DNA of 64,000 nt, from contig NZ_VOSI01000004.1 of NCBI RefSeq assembly GCF_019797745.1, forward strand, positions 548,984 through 612,983, in the 5' to 3' direction. Within the stretch, counting starts at the first letter, position 1. Each line of letters starts with the position of its first letter. The translations under genes were made by a program, and so were the position numbers. A model generated the notes under the pieces. That model was given only the letters and a program-made list of their open reading frames with translations, was not told where the DNA came from and made no database searches. Shown one piece after another: positions 17,996 through 26,975 of the stretch. Source of the DNA: Edaphocola aurantiacus (GTDB taxonomy: Bacteria; Bacteroidota; Bacteroidia; Chitinophagales; Chitinophagaceae).

Positions 17996-18005
17996 AATTC
18001 ATTAT

Positions 18006-18089
18006 ATGCTTAGCCCGGTTTTATTCCTGAGTCTGCTCCTCTGCTTCGCCTTGCTGTTTAAGGCCATTAGCTTTTTTGAAAAAATATAA
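18006..18089 (+). CDS. 27-aa membrane peptide in kdp operon
   Basis: Starts 10 nt after the previous ORF. It is nearly all hydrophobic (LSPVLFLSLLLCFALLFKAI) and ends SFFEKI. It is KdpF-sized but lacks the KdpF-like ending of the next ORF. It may be a diverged KdpF duplicate or another small subunit. Confidence 0.5.
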   Translation: MLSPVLFLSLLLCFALLFKAISFFEKI

Positions 18090-18093
18090 TACC

Positions 18094-18174
18094 ATGATGA
18101 TCGCATTATTCATCTTATCCCTGCTGGTCTTCGCATACATCTGTTATGTATTGCTGAAACCCGAACGATTCTAA
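18094..18174 (+). CDS. kdpF: K+-transporting ATPase subunit KdpF
   Basis: A 26-residue single-helix peptide, MMIALFILSLLVFAYICYVL followed by LKPERF. Length, one helix and the ending (hydrophobic-Tyr-x-Leu-x-x-Pro-Glu-x-Phe) fit KdpF, which stabilises the KdpABC complex in the inner membrane. It lies 42 nt upstream of kdpA, the standard position. Confidence 0.75.
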   Translation: MMIALFILSLLVFAYICYVLLKPERF

Positions 18175-18216
18175 CATTATTACGATATAAGCATTAGCTG
18201 CTTTAACCCCTGAATT

Positions 18217-19905
18217 ATGAACACTGAAATAATGGGTATACTCGCGACCTTCCTGATCGCACTTTTACTCGCCCTGCCCCTGGGCAAATACATAGCCAGG
18301 GTATATGCCGGAGAAAAAACGAAGATGGATTTTCTCTTTAATCCCCTGGACCGGCTCCTGTACCGCATCAGCGGCATTGATGCCAGGCGGGAAATGAACT
18401 GGAAGCAGCATATGATGGTCATGCTCACCATCAACCTGATCTGGGTACTGATGAGTATGGTTATCCTGATGTGCCAGCAATGGCTGCCCCTCAACCCGGA
18501 CCATAACCCCAATATGCCGGCCGATCTGGCCTTTAATACCAGCATATCTTTTGTGGTCAACTGTAACCTGCAGCACTACTCCGGAGAGAGTGGGGTGAGC
18601 TACCTGAGCCAGATGTGGCTGATGTTCCTGCAGTTTGTCAGTGCCACTACCGGCATGGCCGCAGTAGTAGTACTGTTCAAAGCTTTTAAAGCCCGCAGTA
18701 CCACACAGCTCGGTAATTTTTATACCTATTTTGTCCGTTCCTGTACCCGCATATTATTACCCTTATCTTCCATCCTTGCTATAGTTGTACTCTTCAACGG
18801 TACACCCATGACCTTTGAAGGAAAGCAGGAAATGATCGGTCTGCAGGGAGATAGCGTAGCGGTCTCTACCGGTCCTGCCGCCGCTTTTGTAGGCATTAAA
18901 CATGTCGGAACCAATGGCGGAGGCTTCTTTGCAGCCAACTCTGCACACCCGTTAGAGAACCCTAATTACCTGACCAATATGGCAGAGATGGTGGGACAGA
19001 TGATTATACCGCTCGCCATGATCTTTGCATTCGGGTATTTTATACAACGCAGACGTCTTTCCTGGATGATCTTTGGCGTAATGACCATCGGTTTTCTCCT
19101 GCTGGCGATACCCAATGTAGTGCAGGAAATGAATGGGAATCCTGCATTGACTGCCAGAGGCCTGAACAGTACAATGGGGGCTATGGAAGGTAAGGAAGTC
19201 CGCTTCGGCGCCGCTGCCAGTGGCTTCTGGAGTATTGTGACTACCGTAATTTCCACAGGCTCTGTCAATGCCATGCATGATAGTACCATGCCGCTTTCCG
19301 GTATGAATGAAATGCTGGCTATGATGATCAATGCCTTTTACGGAGGCTGCGGTGTAGGTCTGCTCAACTTTTTCATCTTTATCATACTGGCCGTATTTAT
19401 CAGCGGGCTAATGGTAGGGCGTACACCGGAATTTTTAGGTAAGAAAATAGAAGCACGCGAAATGAAAATCGCGATGATTATCGCCCTGCTGCATCCGCTG
19501 CTGATTCTTGCCGGTACCGCATTAACGGTCTCTATGCCTGCATTGGGAAGGGCCACTGTAGCCAATCCCGGCTACCACGGATTCAGCGAGATCCTGTATG
19601 AATTTACCTCCTCTGCAGCCAATAATGGCAGCGGGTTTGAAGGGCTGGGAGATAATACACCCTGGTGGAATATAGCGACCGGTATAGTATTGCTGCTGGG
19701 CCGCTTCCTGCCTATCATAGGTCCGGTTGCGATTGCCGGCATGCTTGCAGAGAAGAAATACATACCTGAAGGAAATGGTACCCTGCGTACTGATACCGGA
19801 ACATTTGGTATGATGGTCTTCGCCGTTATTGTGATCATCACCGCATTGTCCTTCTTTCCTACACTGGCTTTGGGTCCGCTGGCCGAGCATTTCTCCATGC
19901 CTTAA
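18217..19905 (+). CDS. kdpA: K+-transporting ATPase subunit KdpA
   Basis: 562 residues, the normal length. KdpA is the potassium-channel-like subunit of the high-affinity KdpFABC pump in the inner membrane. About ten hydrophobic helices are visible, along with the conserved selectivity-filter segments, for example [33 protein letters not shown] and GCGVGLLNF. The family ending [14 protein letters not shown] is present. kdpB follows 46 nt downstream. Confidence 0.98.
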   Translation: MNTEIMGILATFLIALLLALPLGKYIARVYAGEKTKMDFLFNPLDRLLYRISGIDARREMNWKQHMMVMLTINLIWVLMSMVILMCQQWLPLNPDHNPNMPADLAFNTSISFVVNCNLQHYSGESGVSYLSQMWLMFLQFVSATTGMAAVVVLFKAFKARSTTQLGNFYTYFVRSCTRILLPLSSILAIVVLFNGTPMTFEGKQEMIGLQGDSVAVSTGPAAAFVGIKHVGTNGGGFFAANSAHPLENPNYLTNMAEMVGQMIIPLAMIFAFGYFIQRRRLSWMIFGVMTIGFLLLAIPNVVQEMNGNPALTARGLNSTMGAMEGKEVRFGAAASGFWSIVTTVISTGSVNAMHDSTMPLSGMNEMLAMMINAFYGGCGVGLLNFFIFIILAVFISGLMVGRTPEFLGKKIEAREMKIAMIIALLHPLLILAGTALTVSMPALGRATVANPGYHGFSEILYEFTSSAANNGSGFEGLGDNTPWWNIATGIVLLLGRFLPIIGPVAIAGMLAEKKYIPEGNGTLRTDTGTFGMMVFAVIVIITALSFFPTLALGPLAEHFSMP

Positions 19906-19951
19906 TGAACACCTGCAATTATTCATCATTATACTATTTAAATCGAGCGTC

Positions 19952-21994
19952 ATGAACACCGCGCAACATAAAGGATTATTCCAGGCAGCCTTACTGGGAC
20001 CCGCTTTCAAAGCGGCTTTCCGTAAGCTGAATCCTAAAACACTCCTGCGTAACCCGGTAATGTTTACCGTAGAGATCGGTACTGCAGTCATGCTGCTGGT
20101 CTGCATATGGATTCTTTCCGGGAATAATACCCAGGGAAGCCTGGCCTACAATGCCATCGTATTCTTTGTTTTATTCCTGACCCTCCTGTTTGCCAATTTC
20201 GCAGAAGCGATAGCAGAAGCCCGGGGTAAGGCTCAGGCCGACAGTCTGAAAAAAACAAGGGAAGAAACACCCGCCAAATGGGTGCAACCCGTAGGGGAGA
20301 TCTTTGTCAATGAAGTAAAAATCATTCCCTCTTCTCAACTCAAAAAAGGAGATGTATTTCTCTGCGAAGCCGGAGATATTATTCCTGCAGACGGAGAGAT
20401 CATTAAAGGTCTTGCCACTATTGATGAAAGCGCCATAACCGGAGAATCTGCACCCGTAATCCGTGAATCGGGCGGGGATAAAAGTTCTGTAACCGGTGGT
20501 ACTAAAGTACTTTCAGATAAAATCATGGTGAAAGTGACCGCAGCACCCGGAGAAAGCTTTCTGGATAAAATGATTGCCCTGGTAGAGGGAGCATCCCGTC
20601 AGAAAACACCCAATGAAATTGCGTTAACCATTTTACTGGCAGGTTTTACCCTGGTATTTATCATTGTAACCGTAACCCTGAAACCCTTTGCGGACTATGC
20701 GCAAGCCCCGATCACGATTGCCTCTTTTATCGCATTATTTGTCTGCCTCATACCGACTACGATCGGTGGTTTACTCTCTGCCATTGGTATAGCAGGTATG
20801 GACCGTGCTTTGCGGGCCAATGTGATTACCAAAAGCGGCCGTGCCGTAGAAACTGCCGGAGATGTGGATGTGTTGCTACTGGATAAAACCGGTACCATTA
20901 CGATCGGTAACCGCAAGGCCACGCACTTTTATACTGCTCCGGGTATTGGGGAAGAAGCCCTGATCCGCGCTGCTGTTTTGAGTTCTATGGCCGATGAAAC
21001 ACCAGAAGGGAAATCTATACTGGAGCTGGCCGGAAAAGACCCTCTGCAATATGGAATTGAACATCCTGAGTTTGTAGGTTTCACCGCAGAGACCCGAAGT
21101 TCCGGAATTAATTTCGGGACCAACAGGATCAGAAAAGGAGCTACCGATGCCATTCGCAATATCTGTATGCAAGCCGGAAACCCCTTCCCGACCGAGATCC
21201 AGGAACGGGTAAATCATATTGCCGCTAATGGCGGTACGCCATTAGTAGTAGCCGAAAACAACGTGGTAATGGGGGTAATCGAATTGCAGGATATCATCAA
21301 ACCGGGTATACAGGAGCGTTTTGAACGTTTGCGTAAAATGGGAATCAAGACAGTAATGGTTACCGGTGATAATCCGCTGACAGCAAAATTCATTGCAGCA
21401 AAAGCCGGAGTGGATGATTTCATCGCAGAGGCCAAACCGGAAGATAAAATGAACTACATCAAAAAAGAACAGGCGGCAGGCCGACTGGTGGCGATGATGG
21501 GCGATGGAACCAATGATGCACCGGCACTGGCTCAGGCCGATGTGGGCGTAGCCATGAACAGTGGCACCCAGGCGGCGAAAGAAGCCGGGAATATGGTAGA
21601 CCTCGATAATGATCCTACGAAACTGATCGAAGTAGTAGAGATCGGTAAGCAATTGCTCATGACCCGCGGTACCTTAACCACCTTCAGTATTGCCAATGAT
21701 GTAGCCAAGTATTTTGCCATCATCCCGGCACTGTTTATTACGGCTATTCCTGCATTGCAACACCTGAATATTATGCAGCTGCATAGTCCACAGAGTGCCA
21801 TACTCTCTGCCGTAATCTTCAATGCTATAATCATACCTATGCTCATTCCACTGGCGCTGAAAGGCGTGGCCTATAAGCCGATCGGGGCATCAGCCTTATT
21901 ACGCAGAAACCTTTTTATCTACGGACTGGGCGGGATTATTGTTCCCTTTATCGGTATCAAACTGATAGACCTGCTCGTATCCCTATTCCTGTAA
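19952..21994 (+). CDS. kdpB: K+-transporting ATPase subunit KdpB
   Basis: A 680-residue P-type ATPase subunit that hydrolyses ATP to drive KdpA. The actuator domain has TGES (AITGESAPV). The phosphorylated Asp is Asp311 in [13 protein letters not shown]. The nucleotide-binding domain and the hinge [21 protein letters not shown] are intact. Membrane helices lie before and after the catalytic core. The family start, with [10 protein letters not shown], is kept. Part of the kdpFABC operon; kdpC starts 18 nt later. Confidence 0.98.
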   Translation: MNTAQHKGLFQAALLGPAFKAAFRKLNPKTLLRNPVMFTVEIGTAVMLLVCIWILSGNNTQGSLAYNAIVFFVLFLTLLFANFAEAIAEARGKAQADSLKKTREETPAKWVQPVGEIFVNEVKIIPSSQLKKGDVFLCEAGDIIPADGEIIKGLATIDESAITGESAPVIRESGGDKSSVTGGTKVLSDKIMVKVTAAPGESFLDKMIALVEGASRQKTPNEIALTILLAGFTLVFIIVTVTLKPFADYAQAPITIASFIALFVCLIPTTIGGLLSAIGIAGMDRALRANVITKSGRAVETAGDVDVLLLDKTGTITIGNRKATHFYTAPGIGEEALIRAAVLSSMADETPEGKSILELAGKDPLQYGIEHPEFVGFTAETRSSGINFGTNRIRKGATDAIRNICMQAGNPFPTEIQERVNHIAANGGTPLVVAENNVVMGVIELQDIIKPGIQERFERLRKMGIKTVMVTGDNPLTAKFIAAKAGVDDFIAEAKPEDKMNYIKKEQAAGRLVAMMGDGTNDAPALAQADVGVAMNSGTQAAKEAGNMVDLDNDPTKLIEVVEIGKQLLMTRGTLTTFSIANDVAKYFAIIPALFITAIPALQHLNIMQLHSPQSAILSAVIFNAIIIPMLIPLALKGVAYKPIGASALLRRNLFIYGLGGIIVPFIGIKLIDLLVSLFL

Positions 21995-22012
21995 TTTTTT
22001 ATCATTAATATC

Positions 22013-22579
22013 ATGAAAACATATTTTTTTCCGGCCTTAAGACTCACGATTGTACTGCTGATTGTATGTGCCGTATTATATCCTTTAAGTATCTGGCTCC
22101 TCGGCAAAATGGCTCCCGGACAGGGCAAAGGGGTACAGATAACTGCACAGGGCCGCAATTATTATCGAAACATAGGTCAGTCCTTTACAGAAGTGCAATA
22201 CTTCCAGGGCCGTCCGTCTGCTGTAGGGTACAATGCCGCGGGCTCAGGCGGCAGCAACAAAGGCCCTTCTAATCCTGAATACCTGGACATCGTGCAGGGA
22301 AGAATAGATACCTTCCTGAAGTATAATCCGGGTGTGCAAAAGCATGATATTCCGGCTGATCTTGTTACCGCCAGTGGCAGCGGATTAGATCCTGATATCT
22401 CTGTCGCATCAGCTGTAATACAGGTGCCCCGCATTGCCGCGAAACGAAGTGTACCGGAAAGTGAATTGAAACAATTAATACAGCAACACACGCAAAAACC
22501 GCTCTGGGGCCTGTTCGGACCAGAACGCGTCAATGTACTGGAGCTGAATATTGCTCTGGACAAACTTTCAAAATCATAA
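22013..22579 (+). CDS. kdpC: K+-transporting ATPase subunit KdpC
   Basis: 188 residues with one N-terminal membrane helix (about 9-31, ALRLTIVLLIVCAVLYPLSI) and a periplasmic domain. Family motifs: FQGRPSAVGYNAAGSGGSN and DLVTASGSGLDPDISVASA. The second contains the conserved Ser-Gly-Leu-Asp-Pro-His/Asp segment. KdpC is needed for assembly and ATP-driven transport by KdpFABC. Confidence 0.97.
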   Translation: MKTYFFPALRLTIVLLIVCAVLYPLSIWLLGKMAPGQGKGVQITAQGRNYYRNIGQSFTEVQYFQGRPSAVGYNAAGSGGSNKGPSNPEYLDIVQGRIDTFLKYNPGVQKHDIPADLVTASGSGLDPDISVASAVIQVPRIAAKRSVPESELKQLIQQHTQKPLWGLFGPERVNVLELNIALDKLSKS

Positions 22580-22619
22580 AATAAATAACCATCTTTAATA
22601 TATCATACAGACCATTAAC

Positions 22620-23981
22620 ATGAGTACTTCTATTAAACAATTAAGCGTAGCTGCCCTCTTAGGCATGTTCCCGTTCGCCCTTACCGCACAACAAAAAGGA
22701 GAACCTTTTGAAGGCATAGACCAGAGCTGGCAGAACGGTAATGACCGCAGGGATTCATCGGTATTTCACATCCCATATTTTACCCCGAGTCTTATGGTGG
22801 ATGTCAATTACACCCATTCCTTCAACCGGCCGAATGATAATACTGTCGTAGGGTCTACCACTTTGTCGCGCAATAACGAAGTGCAGTTAAATGCCCTGCA
22901 TTTCGGAGGCGATTTCAATTATAAAAATGCCCGTGCCCGGGTGATGACTCAGTTCGGTACCCGTTCTATGGTCGTACCGCGTAATGATTACAGTCCGTAC
23001 AGAGGGCAATATAAACTGGCCGATGCGTATCGCTACCTGAGTGAAGCCTCAGTGGGTTACCACTTTAATAAATGGTATGGTATTAATGTAGATGCCGGTT
23101 TGTTTATGTCCTATGTTGGATTGAACTCTTACTATCAGTCAGAGAACTGGGAATATCAGGCCTCTTTTACCTCCGATAATACACCATGGTTCTTTAACGG
23201 GGTACGTTTACAGGTATATCCTTCAAAGACCATTAAGGTAGAAGCCTGGCTGATCAACGGCTGGCAAAGCTATGGCCGTTTCAACAGTATGCCGGGCTTT
23301 GGCGGTAGCTTCTGTTATATGTCCAAAAGCAGTAACCTGAAAGTGATCAGCAATAACTATTTCGGAACCGATGCTGCGGGCATCAAAGCGCGTAAACGCT
23401 TCCATTCCGATAATAGTGTGCTGCACCGTTATTATAACAGACCAGGCTCCAAAGGCATCAGCCGCATGGCTTTCTCGCTCACGGGCGATATTGGTTTTGA
23501 AAAAGGTGGTGGGGTGAATGGCTTTGATAACAGTGATCCGGCTAAGCCGGCACAATACTTTGCCAGCGCGATGTTCTATAACCGTATATGGTTTATGAAG
23601 AACAAAATGGCCTGGACTATTGGAGGCGGGTATATGACCAATCCCGGACGCTACCTGGTGTTGTATCCGACCGGTCAGGCCAGTCCATTGCCTAATCCGA
23701 GCGATCCGACCAAAACAGAAGGAGCTTATCCTTTCTCTGCCAATCCCGGAGATGCTTTCAGCGGATGGGATGCCTCTACCAATCTCGATTTTATGCCTAA
23801 TCAGAGCCTTACCTTCCGTGTAGAATTTGTACACCGTGCCGCTAATGTGCCATACTTTGCCGGTCCCGGTGGCGTCACCTCACAAAGCGGTTATACCACA
23901 ACACCACTGGACCCGAGCTGGAGACCGGACCTGGTGAAATCAGAAAACCGTTTCATCCTGGCATTATTGTTCAGATTATAA
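22620..23981 (+). CDS. Outer-membrane porin of the kdp operon
   Basis: 453 residues with a signal peptide (ending FALTAQQ) and alternating aromatic/polar strand pattern to the C-terminus (ENRFILALLFRL), typical of an outer-membrane beta-barrel of the porin type common in Bacteroidota. It lies 40 nt after kdpC and 10 nt before the KdpD fragment, so it is part of the operon. It probably lets potassium or another solute cross the outer membrane (inference). No specific substrate motif is visible. Confidence 0.85.
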   Translation: MSTSIKQLSVAALLGMFPFALTAQQKGEPFEGIDQSWQNGNDRRDSSVFHIPYFTPSLMVDVNYTHSFNRPNDNTVVGSTTLSRNNEVQLNALHFGGDFNYKNARARVMTQFGTRSMVVPRNDYSPYRGQYKLADAYRYLSEASVGYHFNKWYGINVDAGLFMSYVGLNSYYQSENWEYQASFTSDNTPWFFNGVRLQVYPSKTIKVEAWLINGWQSYGRFNSMPGFGGSFCYMSKSSNLKVISNNYFGTDAAGIKARKRFHSDNSVLHRYYNRPGSKGISRMAFSLTGDIGFEKGGGVNGFDNSDPAKPAQYFASAMFYNRIWFMKNKMAWTIGGGYMTNPGRYLVLYPTGQASPLPNPSDPTKTEGAYPFSANPGDAFSGWDASTNLDFMPNQSLTFRVEFVHRAANVPYFAGPGGVTSQSGYTTTPLDPSWRPDLVKSENRFILALLFRL

Positions 23982-23991
23982 TATACACATA

Positions 23992-25110
23992 ATGGATGCA
24001 GCAAGCCCTTCAGAATTCCTCGACCTGATACGGATGCAGAAAAGAGGTAAGTTTAAAGTCTACATCGGCATGATAGCCGGTGTAGGCAAAACTTTTCGTA
24101 TGCTGCAGGAAGCACATGCCTTATTGCAGAATGGGGTAGATGTGCGCATTGCTTATGTAGAGACGCATGGCCGTAAAGAGACCCATGCATTGCTGGAAGG
24201 GTTACCCATCATTCCACGGCGCAGATTATTTTACAAAGGCAAAGAGCTGGAAGAGATGGATGTGCAGGCGGTCATTAACCTGCAACCAGAGATCGTTATT
24301 GTAGATGAACTGGCACACAGTAATATTGAGGGTAGTAAAAACCAGAAACGCTGGCAGGACGTACTGGACCTGCTGGATGCGGGCATACATGTGATCAGTG
24401 CCGTAAATATCCAGCATATAGAAAGCCTGCACGAAGAGATCAGGACGATAACGGGCATAGAAGTGTCGGAGCGTATACCCGATAGCATTATAGCCCGTGC
24501 CGATGAAGTCGTAAACATTGACCTGACGGCAGATGAATTGATCGCGAGATTGAAAGAAGGCAAGATCTATGAAGCCTCCAAAGTAGCAAGGGCACTGACT
24601 AATTTCTTCAAACAGGAGCATATCCTGCAATTGCGGGAGTTGGCCCTGAAAGAGGTGGCATCTGCTGTAGAGCGTAAGGTGGCGGCGGAGGTACCGCAGA
24701 GTGCGGTCATGCGGCATGAACGTTTTATGGCCTGCATCAGCAGCAATGAAAAGATTGCCCGTAATGTAATTCGTAAAACGGCCCGGCTGGCCAATTATTA
24801 CAACAGTAAATGGTTTGTACTTTATGTGCAGATCCCCAGAGAACAGGCCGATAAAATACCCCTGGATAAACAAAGGCATTTAATTCATAATTTTAAACTG
24901 GCAACAGAGATGGGGGCGGAGATCATTAAAGTCTCTGCCGATAATATTGCGACGGCCATTACCGAACAGGCTTCGGAGCATCGTATCACCACTGTGTGCC
25001 TGGGCAAACCACATATAAGCCTCTGGCGCATTATCCTGTCCACCAATATCTTTAACCGCCTGCTGAAAAAAATGGCTGCAGAAGATATTGACATCATTAT
25101 ATTGAGTTAA
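23992..25110 (+). CDS. kdpD: KdpD N-terminal sensor protein (KdpD + Usp domains, no kinase)
   Basis: 372 residues. Residues about 18-225 match the KdpD cytoplasmic sensor domain: Walker A GMIAGVGKT (26-34), YVETHGRKET, Walker B VIVDELAHSN, VISAVNIQHIESL and IPDSIIARADEVVNIDL. Residues about 240-372 form a universal-stress-protein-like domain (ACISSNEKIARNVIRKTARL). The four membrane helices, the GAF domain and the histidine kinase of E. coli KdpD are missing. The kinase is probably supplied by the next gene, 29 nt downstream. Confidence 0.92.
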   Translation: MDAASPSEFLDLIRMQKRGKFKVYIGMIAGVGKTFRMLQEAHALLQNGVDVRIAYVETHGRKETHALLEGLPIIPRRRLFYKGKELEEMDVQAVINLQPEIVIVDELAHSNIEGSKNQKRWQDVLDLLDAGIHVISAVNIQHIESLHEEIRTITGIEVSERIPDSIIARADEVVNIDLTADELIARLKEGKIYEASKVARALTNFFKQEHILQLRELALKEVASAVERKVAAEVPQSAVMRHERFMACISSNEKIARNVIRKTARLANYYNSKWFVLYVQIPREQADKIPLDKQRHLIHNFKLATEMGAEIIKVSADNIATAITEQASEHRITTVCLGKPHISLWRIILSTNIFNRLLKKMAAEDIDIIILS

Positions 25111-25139
25111 TGAAGAACTTTGTACCTAATTGAGTACCC

Positions 25140-26870
25140 ATGAACATCAAAACCAAACTCCTTTCCGGCGTAGGCCTGCTGTTTGCCCTGATCCTGATAC
25201 TGGCGGCAACCAGCGTGTATTATGTCAATGCGCTGAAAAGAGATACGCATAATATCCTGGTCGATAACTATAATACCCTGGAATACGGGCGTAGCATGCT
25301 GCTGGCTATAGACCGCATTCCAATAGCATCGGGAGCGGCAATACAGCAACTGGAGTCCAGCCTGGATAAACAGCAGCAAAATATTACGGAACAGGGGGAG
25401 CGGGAAGTGACTGGCCGCATCGGCAATCATATTGCTTTGCTGAAAGCTGCACCCGGAGATACCCAGAGTAAGGCTATGTTACGCTCCGAAATATCGGAAC
25501 TGATGCGCCTGAATATGGCCGCCATCGAGCGTAAAAATGACCTGGCCAATAGCACAGCCAAAGCCGCTATTTTCTGGATCAGCGTGGTCGGTACATTTTG
25601 TTTTCTGATCGCATTTGTACTATTGGTAAATCTGCCGAGTAATATTGCCAATCCTATTAAAGAGCTGACGGAAAGCATACGGGAGATTGCGCAGCAGAAT
25701 TATAAAAAGAGGGTACACTTCGAAAGCAGTGGTGAGTTTGGGGCACTGGCCCGCTCCTTTAATACCATGGCAGAGAAGCTGGAGGAATATTCTGAAAGCC
25801 GTCTGGATAAGATCATACAGGCTAAGAACAGGATCGAAGCGCTGATCAATAATATGCATGACCCTGTGATCGGGATTGATGAAAACAAGATTGTGTTGTT
25901 TGCCAATGAACAGGCATTGAGCATTACGGGGCTGGGCAGCGAGGACATGCTGGGCAAACAAATACAGGATATAGCAGTACATAACGACCTGGTGCGCGAC
26001 CTGATCCGTGATCTGTTTGTACCCGAGCAAGAGGTGCGTAAGCCGGAGCAGATCAGCATTTTCGCCAATGGAAAAGAAAGTTATTTTGATAAAGAGATCA
26101 TCCCGATCCATATTACGCCTACTGGCGAACAGGCTTTACAATTTATCGGGCAGGTCATCCTGCTGCGCAATGTAACCGTGTTTAAAGAACTGGATTTTGC
26201 CAAAACCAATTTCATGGCTACGGTGTCGCATGAGTTCAAAACTCCGATCGCTTCTATAAAAATGAGCCTGCAACTGCTGCAAAACAAGCAGGTCGGCACA
26301 TTGAACGGGGAGCAGGAACAATTGGTAGACAGTATAGGAGAGGACACTGCACGCCTGCTGAAGATTACAGGTGAATTGCTGAACATGACGCAACTGGAGA
26401 GCGGTAAAATGCAGCTCTCGGTACAAAATATAAACCCGGTAAACGTACTGGAAGCCGCAGTGGCCGCTACGCGTACGCCTGCTGCACAGAAAAATATTCA
26501 CATAGCCATTCATTGCTCAGAAGATATGGGTATGATGCGTGCAGATGCTGAGAAGACCAGCTGGGTACTGACCAATCTGCTGACCAATGCCATTCGTTAT
26601 TCTTATGAAGAGAGCCAGATAGAACTGCACCTGATGGAGGAACCGGGTTTTATCCGCTTCAATGTAAGGGATACCGGTCGTGGTATAGATGCACAATACA
26701 CAGACAAGATCTTTAACCGCTATTTTAAAATACCCGGCAGTTCTAAAGAGGGTACTGGCCTGGGGCTGGCCATCAGCAAGGAACTGATGGAAGCGCAGGG
26801 CGGGGGCATAGCAGTAGTCAGCGATCTGGGTGCAGGCAGTACCTTTTCGATCTGGTTGCCGAGGGTTTAA
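25140..26870 (+). CDS. Sensor histidine kinase of the kdp locus
   Basis: A 576-residue inner-membrane kinase. Helices lie at about 7-29 and 139-163 and enclose a periplasmic helical sensor. A HAMP linker follows (about 160-215, ANPIKELTESIREIAQQNYK), then a PAS-like domain (about 228-345). The HisKA box is SHEFKTPIASI with His364, and the ATP-binding domain has NLLTNAIRYS, DTGRGID and GTGLGLAISKEL. It probably works with the KdpD fragment and phosphorylates Asp52 of the NtrC-type regulator at the other end of the locus (inference from gene order). No KdpE-type OmpR regulator is present. Confidence 0.92.
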   Translation: MNIKTKLLSGVGLLFALILILAATSVYYVNALKRDTHNILVDNYNTLEYGRSMLLAIDRIPIASGAAIQQLESSLDKQQQNITEQGEREVTGRIGNHIALLKAAPGDTQSKAMLRSEISELMRLNMAAIERKNDLANSTAKAAIFWISVVGTFCFLIAFVLLVNLPSNIANPIKELTESIREIAQQNYKKRVHFESSGEFGALARSFNTMAEKLEEYSESRLDKIIQAKNRIEALINNMHDPVIGIDENKIVLFANEQALSITGLGSEDMLGKQIQDIAVHNDLVRDLIRDLFVPEQEVRKPEQISIFANGKESYFDKEIIPIHITPTGEQALQFIGQVILLRNVTVFKELDFAKTNFMATVSHEFKTPIASIKMSLQLLQNKQVGTLNGEQEQLVDSIGEDTARLLKITGELLNMTQLESGKMQLSVQNINPVNVLEAAVAATRTPAAQKNIHIAIHCSEDMGMMRADAEKTSWVLTNLLTNAIRYSYEESQIELHLMEEPGFIRFNVRDTGRGIDAQYTDKIFNRYFKIPGSSKEGTGLGLAISKELMEAQGGGIAVVSDLGAGSTFSIWLPRV

Positions 26871-26938
26871 TTATTTAAACAGGATTGGAACAGGTCTGGT
26901 GCAGTATTATTTTTGACATTTTCCTTTTCACTTTTCAG

Positions 26939-26946
26939 TACATTTG
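26939..26946 (+). promoter_or_regulatory. Putative -7 element of the M1 peptidase gene
   Basis: TACATTTG matches TAnnTTTG 29 nt before the ATG at 26976. A TTTG lies 23 nt upstream. The box rules out the earlier in-frame start at 26913. Confidence 0.55.
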
Positions 26947-26975
26947 TCTGGATAACCATTATCCCTATAAACTGT

